Shown in pieces: positions 45,504-54,240 of a stretch of DNA of 64,000 nucleotides. How positions within the stretch are numbered: position 1 is the stretch's first letter; each line of letters begins with the position of its first letter. A program made the translations under genes and the position numbers. A model generated the notes under the pieces. That model saw only the letters and a list, made by a program, of their open reading frames with translations, was not told the DNA's origin and made no database searches. The stretch is from the NCBI RefSeq assembly GCF_900115495.1, contig NZ_FOWR01000007.1, positions 95,280 through 159,279 on the forward strand, given 5' to 3'. The DNA comes from Enterovibrio norvegicus DSM 15893. GTDB taxonomy: Bacteria; Pseudomonadota; Gammaproteobacteria; Enterobacterales; Vibrionaceae.

Positions 45504-46847
45504 CTAACTGAATAATATGTCCCTTGGCAGTAATGCGATGCTCGGGAAGAAAATCAACAATGCAGACATGAGTAAAAGAATTAGAAAGAACGGCAATGTC
45601 CCGCGAATAACCTCCAGATATGGACGCTCAAATATCGCGATTGCCGTGAAAATGTCACAACCAAAGGGTGGCGTCGCCGAACCGATCGCCATTTGCAGGG
45701 TAATCAACACCCCTACAAGGATGGGATCCAGCCCCGCCGCATTGACGATCGGCATGAAGATAGGCGTTAGGATCAACAGCACCACTAGCGAATCGACAAA
45801 CATACAGCCGACGAAAAACGCCAAGGCAATAACAAATAGAATGTACTCAGGGGATGCACTGCTTAAATCCAGTGGCGCGAGTAATTCTTGAGGGATTTGC
45901 TCAAACGAGATGTACCAAGAAAACGCTTGTCCAACACCCACCAATACAAACACGACCGCCGTGATCAAGCCTGTGCTCAATGCAGCGTCGCAGATGTCTT
46001 TCACACCCAGCGTTCGATAGAAAACACATTCGACGATAATGGCATAAAGCACCGCAAAAGATGCCGCTTCCGTCGGTGTTACCACGCCTGAGTAAATCCC
46101 GCCGATGATGAGCGCAGGAAAACCCAAAGGTAAAATGGCTTTTTTGATGGCTTCGATTTTTTCTGCGGTATTGGTTTCTTCCACCAAGCTGATGGAATCC
46201 GCATGCTTGGCGCTGTAGAGATAGCTATAAATCGCGAAGAAACCCGTTAACACGATGCCAGGACCAATACCTGCAATGAACAGCTCACCCACACTGGCAT
46301 TGGCTAACGTGCCATACAAAATCAAGCCAATACTCGGGGGAATAAGAAAAGCGATGTCACTAGCATTGATGATCAACGCCATCACAAAGCTGTCTTTATA
46401 GCCCGCCTGTAACAGCTTAGGGCGCATGATCTGCCCCACCGACACAACGGTCGCTTGTGTGGAACCAGACACCGAGCCAAATAAGGTACAGCTGATACAC
46501 GTCGTGATCGGTAAGCCGCCGCGCAAGTGCCCAACAAACGCTTGAATCAAACCAAGTAGGTTATGCGCCGTGTGTCCGCGCGTCATAATGTCTGCGGCCA
46601 AAATAAACATGGGCACCGCAATCAGCGCATTCGGAGAAATGCCCGTGACCATTTGCTGAATCAACACTTCAGGGTCAACTTGCGAGAAATGAATCAAGCC
46701 AATCAGTGCCCCAACTGCGAGCGGAACCACCATCGGAAAGCTCAAAAAGAGCAGCACTATCATCACAGAAACAAGCGTAAATGTGATCACGTAGATATCG
46801 AGTTCACCGGCGATAATGTCGCCAAAAAACTGCATTACATCGCTCAT
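45504..46847 (-). CDS. TRAP transporter large permease (DctM/UehC type)
   Basis: A 447-aa membrane protein with about twelve hydrophobic segments. TRAP large-subunit patterns include GISPNALIAVPMFILAADIM, FGSVSGSTQATVVSVGQIMRP, DIAFLIPPSIGLILYG, GVVTPTEAASFAV and QMAIGSATPPFGCDIF. It uses the Na+ gradient to import an acid or zwitterion delivered by the DctP protein. Its ATG overlaps the stop of the small permease gene by one base (TAATG). Confidence 0.92.
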   Translation of the reverse strand: MSDVMQFFGDIIAGELDIYVITFTLVSVMIVLLFLSFPMVVPLAVGALIGLIHFSQVDPEVLIQQMVTGISPNALIAVPMFILAADIMTRGHTAHNLLGLIQAFVGHLRGGLPITTCISCTLFGSVSGSTQATVVSVGQIMRPKLLQAGYKDSFVMALIINASDIAFLIPPSIGLILYGTLANASVGELFIAGIGPGIVLTGFFAIYSYLYSAKHADSISLVEETNTAEKIEAIKKAILPLGFPALIIGGIYSGVVTPTEAASFAVLYAIIVECVFYRTLGVKDICDAALSTGLITAVVFVLVGVGQAFSWYISFEQIPQELLAPLDLSSASPEYILFVIALAFFVGCMFVDSLVVLLILTPIFMPIVNAAGLDPILVGVLITLQMAIGSATPPFGCDIFTAIAIFERPYLEVIRGTLPFFLILLLMSALLIFFPSIALLPRDILFS

Positions 46848-47386
46848 TACAATGCGCTCCCTTTGTCGGTTTTATCTTCCGTGACATCAAAAGACACATA
46901 GATTTCCTTGTGTAGCAGGTTCATCACAAAACTCATGGCGTACTGCAATCCCGCCATGGCAAAGCCAACAGGGATAATGGCGTAAATGTAGTAAACCGGC
47001 ATTTGCAGCGCAGGACTTAAACGGTTGATGCTCTTGAGCTCTAACACATAAAACACCGACAAATAGGCGAGATAAAACAACAGCAACGAGGTAGTGAGTG
47101 CAATCACTGTTGTGAGGATTTTTTTGGCGCGCTGGCTGAGCGAGTCATACACAGCGGTCATGCGAATGTTCCGCCCTTTTCGCACCGCATACGCAAAGCC
47201 AACAAAGGTCACACCAACAATGAGGAACTGATTGAGCTCTTCAGAGAAGAAGATGCTTTTGTTAAACGCGTAGCGACCAATGGCATTCGCCGTCGAATTT
47301 GCCATCATCACGAGAATGCCTGCCATGATCAGAAAGCGTTCTAGCTTCTCCGTCATGATGCTTATCTTCTTCAACAAGTTTTTCAT
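46847..47386 (-). CDS. TRAP transporter small permease (DctQ type)
   Basis: A 179-aa protein with four transmembrane helices, the second/third pair preceded by ELNQFLIVGVTFVGFAYAVRKGRNIRM, the family's hallmark. Start MKNLLKKISIM has AGGA upstream. It lies between the large permease and the receptor gene and forms the QM membrane complex. Confidence 0.9.
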   Translation of the reverse strand: MKNLLKKISIMTEKLERFLIMAGILVMMANSTANAIGRYAFNKSIFFSEELNQFLIVGVTFVGFAYAVRKGRNIRMTAVYDSLSQRAKKILTTVIALTTSLLLFYLAYLSVFYVLELKSINRLSPALQMPVYYIYAIIPVGFAMAGLQYAMSFVMNLLHKEIYVSFDVTEDKTDKGSAL

Positions 47387-47545
47387 AACACGTCCTACAC
47401 GCGTATCGGCAATACATTCCAGCCATTCACAAAAAGCTGTGCTTGGCCGATTGCCGACCACGTTTGATGTTATTGACTCAACAGGTAAATGCGCCACCTT
47501 CCATACAGGAATGTCCGACGCATCACCGAAGACAAAGGCTGGCGG

Positions 47546-48589
47546 TTATTTCCCGCCTGACGCCGCGTCGACTTCACTCAGTAAGCGTTGAAGGATGTTT
47601 TGAGCGCCTGCACGCGCGGCTGCTTTTTGATCATCCGGATACGCGTTCGCGACCACATCGTAGTATGTGCCGTGGAGGTTTTCGCTCAACGCTTTGAAGC
47701 GATTGCGCTCTTCTTCCGTTAACACCACCACTTGCATGTCAGGGCGCTCTTTCAGGATTTTCTCCATGTTTTCGCTGTTAATGCGGATTTGGTAGTCATA
47801 CGCCGCTTTGTCTGCCGCCTTAATCGCTTTTCGGATCATGGCTTGTTTCTCTTCAGACAAACCGCTGAACCACTTGCTGTTGGTCGACACTGTGCTCACA
47901 TAAGGTTGCTGACCAGGGAACATCAGGAAGTCCTGCACCTCATGCCATTTGGCGTTGTAGATGAAGTAAATCGGGTTCACCATGCCATCAATGGTTTTGA
48001 GCTGAAGCGAACCGTACACTTCACCCCAAGACAAAGGGGTTGGTGTCGCGCCAAACGTTTTGTACGTTTCAACGGGAATGGTTGAGGTAAAGGTGCGGAT
48101 TTTCTGATCGGCAAAATCTTCTGGTGAACGCACGGCTTTGTTTGCACCCCAGACCATTTCGCCTTCAGACATCATGGAAAGTAGTTTCAAATTCACGCTC
48201 TCAAATTTCGGCGCGAGTTCGTTGTAAATGGTTGGGCTGGTCGTCAGCACCTTGTGCGTCACTTCTTCGTCCGTACCCAGCACATACGGCAGGCTCACCG
48301 CTTGCACTTCTGGCACGTACGAGCCCAAATGCCCCGAGCCAACAGACACAAACTGAATGGTGCCTTTTGCTGCAAGCTCAACGATGTCATTTTCAGTGCC
48401 CAGCTGGCCGTAGTAATAAATACGAACACGAATATCACCGTCCGATTCTTTCTTCATTACCTCGGCAAATTTCTGCGCGTAAATGTCCTGCACATCGGTT
48501 TTGTCTTCTTCTGAGGCAAACTTCCATGTTTCAGCTTGTGCGCTGAACATCATGCCTAAACTCAGTAGAGCTACGCCAAATCGCTTCAT
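47546..48589 (-). CDS. TRAP transporter periplasmic receptor (DctP type)
   Basis: A 347-aa secreted protein; signal peptide cleaved around FSAQA. DctP family features are FAEVMKKESDGDIRVRIYYYGQLGTENDIVELAAKGTIQF and the substrate-binding Arg in the KIRTFTS region (about 170), followed by WGEVYGSLQLKTIDGMVNP. It captures the substrate of the locus, most likely a carboxylated compound salt-bridged to that Arg. AAGGAAGAAAGG lies just before the chosen ATG. Confidence 0.92.
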   Translation of the reverse strand: MKRFGVALLSLGMMFSAQAETWKFASEEDKTDVQDIYAQKFAEVMKKESDGDIRVRIYYYGQLGTENDIVELAAKGTIQFVSVGSGHLGSYVPEVQAVSLPYVLGTDEEVTHKVLTTSPTIYNELAPKFESVNLKLLSMMSEGEMVWGANKAVRSPEDFADQKIRTFTSTIPVETYKTFGATPTPLSWGEVYGSLQLKTIDGMVNPIYFIYNAKWHEVQDFLMFPGQQPYVSTVSTNSKWFSGLSEEKQAMIRKAIKAADKAAYDYQIRINSENMEKILKERPDMQVVVLTEEERNRFKALSENLHGTYYDVVANAYPDDQKAAARAGAQNILQRLLSEVDAASGGK

Positions 48590-48721
48590 CCTTTCTTCCT
48601 TCTTTTTCGCTATCCAAAAATCACCTTCACCGAATTTTCGCCGCACTGATGCACCCAAGTGGAAGAGGCCACTTGGAGACATGTCACTTGAAGACATCGT
48701 GATGTAGGTGGTTAGCTAATG

Positions 48722-48739
48722 GCTGCGTTTTATCGCAGC
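48722..48739. other. Intercistronic hairpin in the TRAP operon
   Basis: GCTGCG and CGCAGC pair around TTTTAT, between the M20 gene and the receptor gene. It lacks a T-tract, so it may stabilise the abundant receptor mRNA rather than terminate. Confidence 0.45.
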
Positions 48740-48750
48740 ATGGGACTGAT

Positions 48751-49968
48751 TCAATCGACCATGGCAGTACTCAAACGATCGTTGACCAGTTGGATCCAAT
48801 AACGCGCACCTAGGGGAAGGATACGGTCGTTGAAATCATACTTAGGGTTATGAAGCGCACAGCCGCCAACAGAGTTCACGCCATTGCCCAACAACACATA
48901 GCAGCCAGGCTTAACACGCAGCATGCTAGAAAAATCTTCTGAGATGGTCAGCGGCTCACACTCGGCATTCACCTTGTCAGCCCCCAGCACTTTCTGCGCA
49001 GCTTCTATGGCATAAACGGTTTGCGCTTTCGCATTCACGGTGGGGTAAAACGTGTTGGTGAACGTAAATGCTTGGCTTGCCCCCGCCGCCTGACATATCC
49101 CTGCCACTATCCGCGCCATGCTTTCTTCAATACGGGCTAACGTCGCTTCTGTGAAGCATCGACAATCCCCTTTGATGGTCACTTGGGTGGGAATGACATT
49201 GACGGTGCCATCTGTAATAAATTCGGTCGCAGACACCACAGCAGTGTCGCTGATTGCACTGAGATTTCGGGACACAATGGTTTGCAGCCCGAGGATAACT
49301 TGCGCACCGACAACCATTGGGTCGATGCCTTGATGCGGCAATGCAGCGTGGCCGCCAATACCTTTAATGGTGATTTCAAAACTGCTTTCACTTGCCATGA
49401 GTGACCCTGGGCGCACCATGAGTTCGCCTTCCGCAAGACCGGGGAAATTATGAATGCCGTACACTTCATCAATCGAAAAGCGCGTAAACAGGCCATCATC
49501 AATCATGGCTTGCGCCCCACAGCCATGCTCTTCGTCAGGTTGAAAAATGAAATACACTGTGCCGTTGAACTGCGGGTTTTGCGCGAGATAACTCGCCGCA
49601 CCAAGTAACATGGCTGAATGCCCATCATGACCACACGCATGCATTTTTCCATCGTGTTTAGAGCAGTGTGAAAAGGTGTTTTGTTCGTGAATGTGCAGCG
49701 CATCCATGTCAGCACGAAGACCAATACTGGCGTTACTGTTACCACATTTAAGTATGCCCACCAGCCCCGTTTTCCCGATATTTCGCTCGACCTGAATGCC
49801 AAAGCTTTCGAGTTTTTCAGCAATGAAATCCGCCGTAAGGTTCACATCAAACCCACATTCTGGAAATTGGTGCAGGTGCTGACGCCATGTCGTCATGTCC
49901 GCAATCAACTGCGGCGACAAAGACGACGCTGAACTCAAAGAAGGTGATTCAGAAGAAGACGATGACAT
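48751..49968 (-). CDS. M20 family amidohydrolase / deacetylase (EutE/DoeB-like)
   Basis: A 405-aa metallopeptidase-fold amidohydrolase of the M20D group. Metal-ligand segments are MHACGHDGHSAM (about 110), the catalytic PDEEHGCGAQAMIDDG (about 147), YGIHNFPG, and LTISEDFS and ALHNPKYDFND near the C-terminus. Dimerisation residues about 185-300. The first 20 residues are unusually Ser-rich. Relatives remove N-acyl groups from amino acids; DoeB/EutE deacetylates N-acetyl-diaminobutyrate in ectoine breakdown. Here it may release diaminopropionate from an N-acyl form. The ATG was chosen for GGAG eight bases upstream. Confidence 0.88.
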   Translation of the reverse strand: MSSSSSESPSLSSASSLSPQLIADMTTWRQHLHQFPECGFDVNLTADFIAEKLESFGIQVERNIGKTGLVGILKCGNSNASIGLRADMDALHIHEQNTFSHCSKHDGKMHACGHDGHSAMLLGAASYLAQNPQFNGTVYFIFQPDEEHGCGAQAMIDDGLFTRFSIDEVYGIHNFPGLAEGELMVRPGSLMASESSFEITIKGIGGHAALPHQGIDPMVVGAQVILGLQTIVSRNLSAISDTAVVSATEFITDGTVNVIPTQVTIKGDCRCFTEATLARIEESMARIVAGICQAAGASQAFTFTNTFYPTVNAKAQTVYAIEAAQKVLGADKVNAECEPLTISEDFSSMLRVKPGCYVLLGNGVNSVGGCALHNPKYDFNDRILPLGARYWIQLVNDRLSTAMVD

Positions 49969-50032
49969 GGTGTGCGCTCCGTATTCCGTCATTAAAAAAA
50001 CATCCTTATTTCAGACAATAGAAACAGATGCG

Positions 50033-50794
50033 CTATTGCGCGAGATGCTGTTCAAGCAACACGCCAAAGCCTTCAATCGGCTTTGGGTATTTCAGTAAAC
50101 GCAATGAATCCCAGACCAACGCTTGATTACTGGTCACCACGGGCTTATCAAGTGCCACTTCAACACGCGCTAACACTGAAGTAGCACGTAAAGCGGTGCA
50201 TGAGATAAAGAGTAAATCCGCCTCGGGGTCGCAGCGTGAAATGGCCGCCTGCGCAATGTCTTCCGGCGAGATGTAGGTCATGGCGGTGTCATCTTCAAAG
50301 CCAAACCCCGCAATGTTGAGCACCTCATACCCCTGCGCTGAAAATAGAGCGGCCATCTCGCGGTTAACGGCGTCAGTGTAGGGCGTCAATATGGATAACT
50401 TTTTCGCCCCCAAGACATCAAATGCATTCAATGCGGCAGTCACAGGGTTAGTAACCGCAACGTCTGGGCGCGTCTGATGCACAAGCGCCGTGACACGTTC
50501 ATTGCCAATCGCCACCGTGCCTGACGTGCAGGCATAGATGATCACGTCCAAATCAGTATTAGGAAGAATCGCGTCTGCCGCCGCACTGATGCCTGGCGCC
50601 ATGGTGCGGAGGTTTTCAACCGTGAGCGGGTTGACGTTTCTCACTCGGCTGGTGAAGGCGCGAACATCGTTCGGGTACAAGCGATTAAGGTCTTGCTCGA
50701 TATTGAAATCTGTCGCGAGCGCAATCACGCCGATCCGCCCTAATGGTGCAAGGTGCTCCAATGCATACGCAGGTACTAAGGTTTCAACCTTCAT
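50033..50794 (-). CDS. Asp/Glu racemase / maleate isomerase family protein (EutA-like)
   Basis: A 253-aa cytosolic protein of the Asp/Glu/hydantoin racemase superfamily. The two catalytic Cys positions are both present: IIYACTSGTVAIG (about 87) and LFISCTALRAT (about 196), as in maleate isomerase, arylmalonate decarboxylase relatives and EutA of ectoine loci. The first gene of the catabolic operon reading leftward, diverging from the Lrp regulator. Racemisation or isomerisation of the pathway amino acid is plausible. MKVETLVPAY was chosen as start; an upstream ATG adds 35 atypical residues. Confidence 0.85.
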   Translation of the reverse strand: MKVETLVPAYALEHLAPLGRIGVIALATDFNIEQDLNRLYPNDVRAFTSRVRNVNPLTVENLRTMAPGISAAADAILPNTDLDVIIYACTSGTVAIGNERVTALVHQTRPDVAVTNPVTAALNAFDVLGAKKLSILTPYTDAVNREMAALFSAQGYEVLNIAGFGFEDDTAMTYISPEDIAQAAISRCDPEADLLFISCTALRATSVLARVEVALDKPVVTSNQALVWDSLRLLKYPKPIEGFGVLLEQHLAQ

Positions 50795-51056
50795 CTCATC
50801 CACTTCTTTCAATCTGCACGCCGGTTTGTTCGTTACATTTTTTTCACAAGTGCAATAATCTCCCGAAGAGTTTGAAGAATTTCCTAATAAAGATGTCATT
50901 GAATGAAGAAAATCCGCATTTTTTATGCGCTATAGTGGTTTTTTAGTACCAATAAGAAATAAAGGCGTTAACAAGGGGTTAGCAACCACTTTTCGTCTCA
51001 AAAACGGGCATAAAACGCTTCCATGATTAACACCTATTTTCAAAGGACGAACGGGT

Positions 51057-51548
51057 ATGGCGCACTCTTCCACCACAGCGATAGATAGCTTTGATCGAAA
51101 AATACTGAACATTGTTCAAGTGTCGAATCGTGCAACATCTGACTACATAGCCGACCAAGTGGGGCTTTCACCCGCCGCAGTACAACGCCGCTTAAAGCGG
51201 CTAAGAGAGCAGAAGATCATTCAAGCGGATGTGTCAGTGGTTGACCCTAGAGCCTTGGGTTATGCCATGACCTTTGTTGTGCAAGTCACGCTCGAAAGAG
51301 AGCGTGTAGATTTGATGCACAATTTTAAAAAGGAAATGAAAGCCAATCGCTCGGTGCAGCAATGCTATTACGTGACGGGAAGTTCGGATTTTATTCTGAT
51401 TGTGACCGCGGCAGATATGGCAGGATACGACACTTTCACCCGAGAAGCCTTCTTTGATAACGCGAACATCAAAAGCTTTCAAACCAATGTGGTGATGGAC
51501 CCTGTCAAAGTGGGTCTATCCGTGCCGATTGATGAGCACGCAGAGTAA
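51057..51548 (+). CDS. Lrp/AsnC family transcriptional regulator
   Basis: A 163-aa regulator. The N-terminal winged helix (about 8-65) has FDRKILNIVQ, VGLSPAAVQRRLKRL and IIQADVSVVDP. The C-terminal RAM/AsnC ligand domain (about 75-155) carries VTGSSDFILIV. It diverges from the EutA-like/TRAP operon and converges with dpaL, so it probably controls both in response to a pathway amino acid. Ectoine loci use an AsnC-type regulator in the same way. Confidence 0.92.
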   Translation: MAHSSTTAIDSFDRKILNIVQVSNRATSDYIADQVGLSPAAVQRRLKRLREQKIIQADVSVVDPRALGYAMTFVVQVTLERERVDLMHNFKKEMKANRSVQQCYYVTGSSDFILIVTAADMAGYDTFTREAFFDNANIKSFQTNVVMDPVKVGLSVPIDEHAE

Positions 51549-51570
51549 GCATTTTCCTGTTTTTTAAAAG

Positions 51571-51598
51571 AAAGCGGCGCGAAAACGCGCCGCTTTTT
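51571..51598. terminator. Bidirectional rho-independent terminator
   Basis: AAAGCGGCGCG pairs perfectly with CGCGCCGCTTT around AAAA, with T residues following and A residues preceding. It separates the converging regulator and ammonia-lyase genes. Confidence 0.9.
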
Positions 51599-51631
51599 GA
51601 CGTGAATGTCTCGTCATTATTTGGCTAACCC

Positions 51632-52822
51632 TTAGCCAACAAGTTCTCGGTAAAGCTCAGGATCTGTTGCACCTTCAGTGCCTAACACCAGCACACGGCT
51701 GGTGCTGTCTAAACCCAGTTTGTTTGCATACTCAGGTGAATGGTTTGCGATGATTGCCGCGGCATACCCAGGCACCGCCGATTCGCCCGCTTCGATCGCA
51801 GGTTCGGCTTCTCGGCCCTTTGCCAATATTCTCATCGCTTGAGGAATGGCTTCTTCGCTGATGGTCATAAAATCATCAGCGCCATTAGAGAGGATCGTCC
51901 ACGCTAAGCTAGAGACTTCACCACAGGCGAGCCCTGCCATTAAGGTCTCTAAGTCACCCAATACAGCCACGGGTTTCCCTGCTTGGGCACTTTGTTGAAG
52001 GCAATTCGCTTCTTCTGGTTCAACAACAACGAATCGAGGACGTGCTTCTCCCCAGATATCCCAGAAATAGCCACACACCGCAGAGGCCAAGCCCCCTACG
52101 CCACCTTGCACAAACACATGCGTTGGGATCTCACCATCCAGTTGTTCGACGATTTCAGACAACATGACGGTGTAACCTAATGCCACGTCTTTCGGGATCT
52201 CCATGTACCCTTCGTAGGACGTGTCCGACACGATAACGCGGCCGTGCTTTTTTGCTTCAGTATCAGCGGTTCGCACCGACTCATCATAGTTACCCGTGAT
52301 GCGAATTACCTGCGCACCAAACGACTCCATCGCTTGTTTGCGGCCTTCTGACACATCACGATGAACATAAATAATGCACTGACAGCCGAACATTTGTGCG
52401 CCCCAAGACACTGAGCGCCCATGATTGCCATCCGTCGCACAACTCACGACGACATCTGCGGCTTCTTTCTGCCACTTCCCCGCCAGTAAATCGTCCATGG
52501 TGGGCATTTCGCCATGACGCGCTTGCAGCACAAGCTGAAGCTGTTTGGCTACCGCATACGCGCCGCCTAACGCCTTGAAGCTTTTCAAACCGAAACGCAG
52601 AGATTCGTCTTTGTACCAGAGTTTACCCAACTTCGCCGTTTTGGCCGTAGTACTCAAATCATGCAGCGGTGTGGGCGCATATCCCGGCCAACGAGTAATG
52701 TCTCGAATCGCGGTTTGCGCATGTTCAACATTTAACACCGAGCGTTGCTCTGCACTGTAAACGTGCTCGGCAGACGCAAGAGGATTTGAGAAATGGGTAA
52801 GAGACCCTGATAGTTTCAGCAT
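51632..52822 (-). CDS. dpaL: Diaminopropionate ammonia-lyase
   Basis: A 396-aa PLP enzyme of fold type II, close in length and pattern to E. coli YgeX/DpaL (398 aa). The PLP lysine is in WYKDESLRFGLKSFKALGGAYA (about 78), the conserved TDGNHGRSVSWGAQ follows, and further family blocks are EGYMEIP, VQGGVGGLA, MAGLACGEVSSLAW and ISGE-like EAGESAVPG. DpaL converts D- or L-2,3-diaminopropionate to pyruvate and two ammonia. It is the most specific clue to the substrate of the neighbouring TRAP/M24/M20 operon. AGGA lies about 11 bases before ATG. Confidence 0.92.
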   Translation of the reverse strand: MLKLSGSLTHFSNPLASAEHVYSAEQRSVLNVEHAQTAIRDITRWPGYAPTPLHDLSTTAKTAKLGKLWYKDESLRFGLKSFKALGGAYAVAKQLQLVLQARHGEMPTMDDLLAGKWQKEAADVVVSCATDGNHGRSVSWGAQMFGCQCIIYVHRDVSEGRKQAMESFGAQVIRITGNYDESVRTADTEAKKHGRVIVSDTSYEGYMEIPKDVALGYTVMLSEIVEQLDGEIPTHVFVQGGVGGLASAVCGYFWDIWGEARPRFVVVEPEEANCLQQSAQAGKPVAVLGDLETLMAGLACGEVSSLAWTILSNGADDFMTISEEAIPQAMRILAKGREAEPAIEAGESAVPGYAAAIIANHSPEYANKLGLDSTSRVLVLGTEGATDPELYRELVG

Positions 52823-53238
52823 GTTAATTAAAATCCTTTTCCTATCTGTAATACGCAGACCTGTTTACCGTATAAGGCGAAATCAGGTCGCGCTTGATAC
52901 TAGAAAGTGTACTGAGAGATCGTGCGTCATTTCTCTATTCTTGCGCAATGTCATGAGGGTTATGTGCAATTTCCCCTAAACGCACGCGGAATTTATGCAC
53001 CCATCGCTGGGTTTCGCTAGTAAAGCAAGTTCGCGGGTAGGGCAGGCATTCGCCGACATGACTGATTTCCGCAGACGTGAACGGCAAACACAAACCCTTT
53101 GCGCCCTAAAAACAAAACGCCCACCTGCGCGTCAAAAACACAAATGGGCCTTGAGATTTCTCGCGCCTTGCGCTGAATCGGTTTCTGCGCTGAATAAGAG
53201 CCCGTTCAGACCACGGCGCTTTTCAGACAGTAAGACTG
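52823..53238. other. Intergenic region between dpaL and ppsR
   Basis: 416 bases with no convincing coding region; a 97-codon plus-strand ORF here has low-complexity composition and no ribosome-binding site. It should contain the dpaL promoter and the ppsR 3' end. I see no strong terminator. Confidence 0.5.
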
Positions 53239-54072
53239 TTAGAACAAACGGCGTTTCAGCCCTGTTTTTTCCAGTACACGCGTCGTGATTTCTTCCACAG
53301 ACAGCGCGGTGGTGTTGATGTAGGAGATGGCTTCTCTGCGGAACAGCGATTCAATCGTGTTCACTTCCTGTTCGCACTGTTCTGTGCTGGCGTATTCACT
53401 GCCTGACAGACGATTTTCACGGATTTGCGTGAGGCGTTCAGGATCAATCGTCAGGCCAAACAGCTTATGACGATGAAACTCAAACTCCGGCAACAAGCGA
53501 AGCATCTTCATGTCTTCGGCAATAAATGGATAGTTCACCACACGTAAGCCAAACTGCATCGCCATGTACAAACTGGTGGGGGTTTTGCCGCTGCGTGATA
53601 CGCCCAACAAAATGATGTCCGCGTGCTCTAAGCCTTTTAGCGAGACGCCGTCATCATGCGCCAGCGTGTATTCGATGGCCGAAATGCGGTCAAAATAGGT
53701 ATCTGAATCTTTACCGACACTGCGTGAGCGCTGCAGTTTTGGTTTGGGTTTCATCAACGTATCTTCCGCGACCCGTTGCACCACACTTTCCAACACATCG
53801 TAGAAAAACGCAGGCGCTTCCAACAAGCGTTCGCGAATGCCTGGCACCACCATCGAAAAGAAAACCAAGGGCTTCACGCCATCACGTTCATACGCATGCT
53901 GAATGTGTTTTATCAGCTCGCAGACTTTGTCTTCCGTCTCGACGAACGGAAAGGTTTTCTCATTCACGTCGAACGCAAATTGTCCCAGTACGACATGTCC
54001 TAACGTCTCACATGTGATGGCTGTCCCATCCGAAACATAGAAGACGTCTCGTCTTTGAATATCTTTATGCAT
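53239..54072 (-). CDS. ppsR: PEP synthetase regulatory protein (kinase/pyrophosphorylase)
   Basis: A 277-aa DUF299-family regulator. The nucleotide-binding loop [15 protein letters not shown] is at about 157-171, with N-terminal [17 protein letters not shown] and the [17 protein letters not shown] segment. It inactivates PEP synthetase by ADP-dependent phosphorylation and reactivates it by Pi-dependent pyrophosphorylysis. It diverges from its target ppsA, the usual arrangement. Confidence 0.95.
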   Translation of the reverse strand: MHKDIQRRDVFYVSDGTAITCETLGHVVLGQFAFDVNEKTFPFVETEDKVCELIKHIQHAYERDGVKPLVFFSMVVPGIRERLLEAPAFFYDVLESVVQRVAEDTLMKPKPKLQRSRSVGKDSDTYFDRISAIEYTLAHDDGVSLKGLEHADIILLGVSRSGKTPTSLYMAMQFGLRVVNYPFIAEDMKMLRLLPEFEFHRHKLFGLTIDPERLTQIRENRLSGSEYASTEQCEQEVNTIESLFRREAISYINTTALSVEEITTRVLEKTGLKRRLF

Positions 54073-54240
54073 AGATGGTTAATCTTCTCGCAAAATTTTC
54101 ATAGGATATAAACATAACAATAACAACGCCCGGTAAGCCATGTGTCTTTCTACAGCTTTTGAAACTCATTGTAGTTTTATTCGCCCAAGACCAAGGTTGC
54201 CAACAAAATCCCAATTGCTGCACTATTTCTGGAGAAAGAA

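Noticed and set aside
44282..52822. Plain ectoine/hydroxyectoine degradation locus
   Set aside because: Cyclodeaminase, transaminase and semialdehyde dehydrogenase genes are missing, and the PLP enzyme matches diaminopropionate ammonia-lyase rather than EutB. Kept only as the model for the layout.
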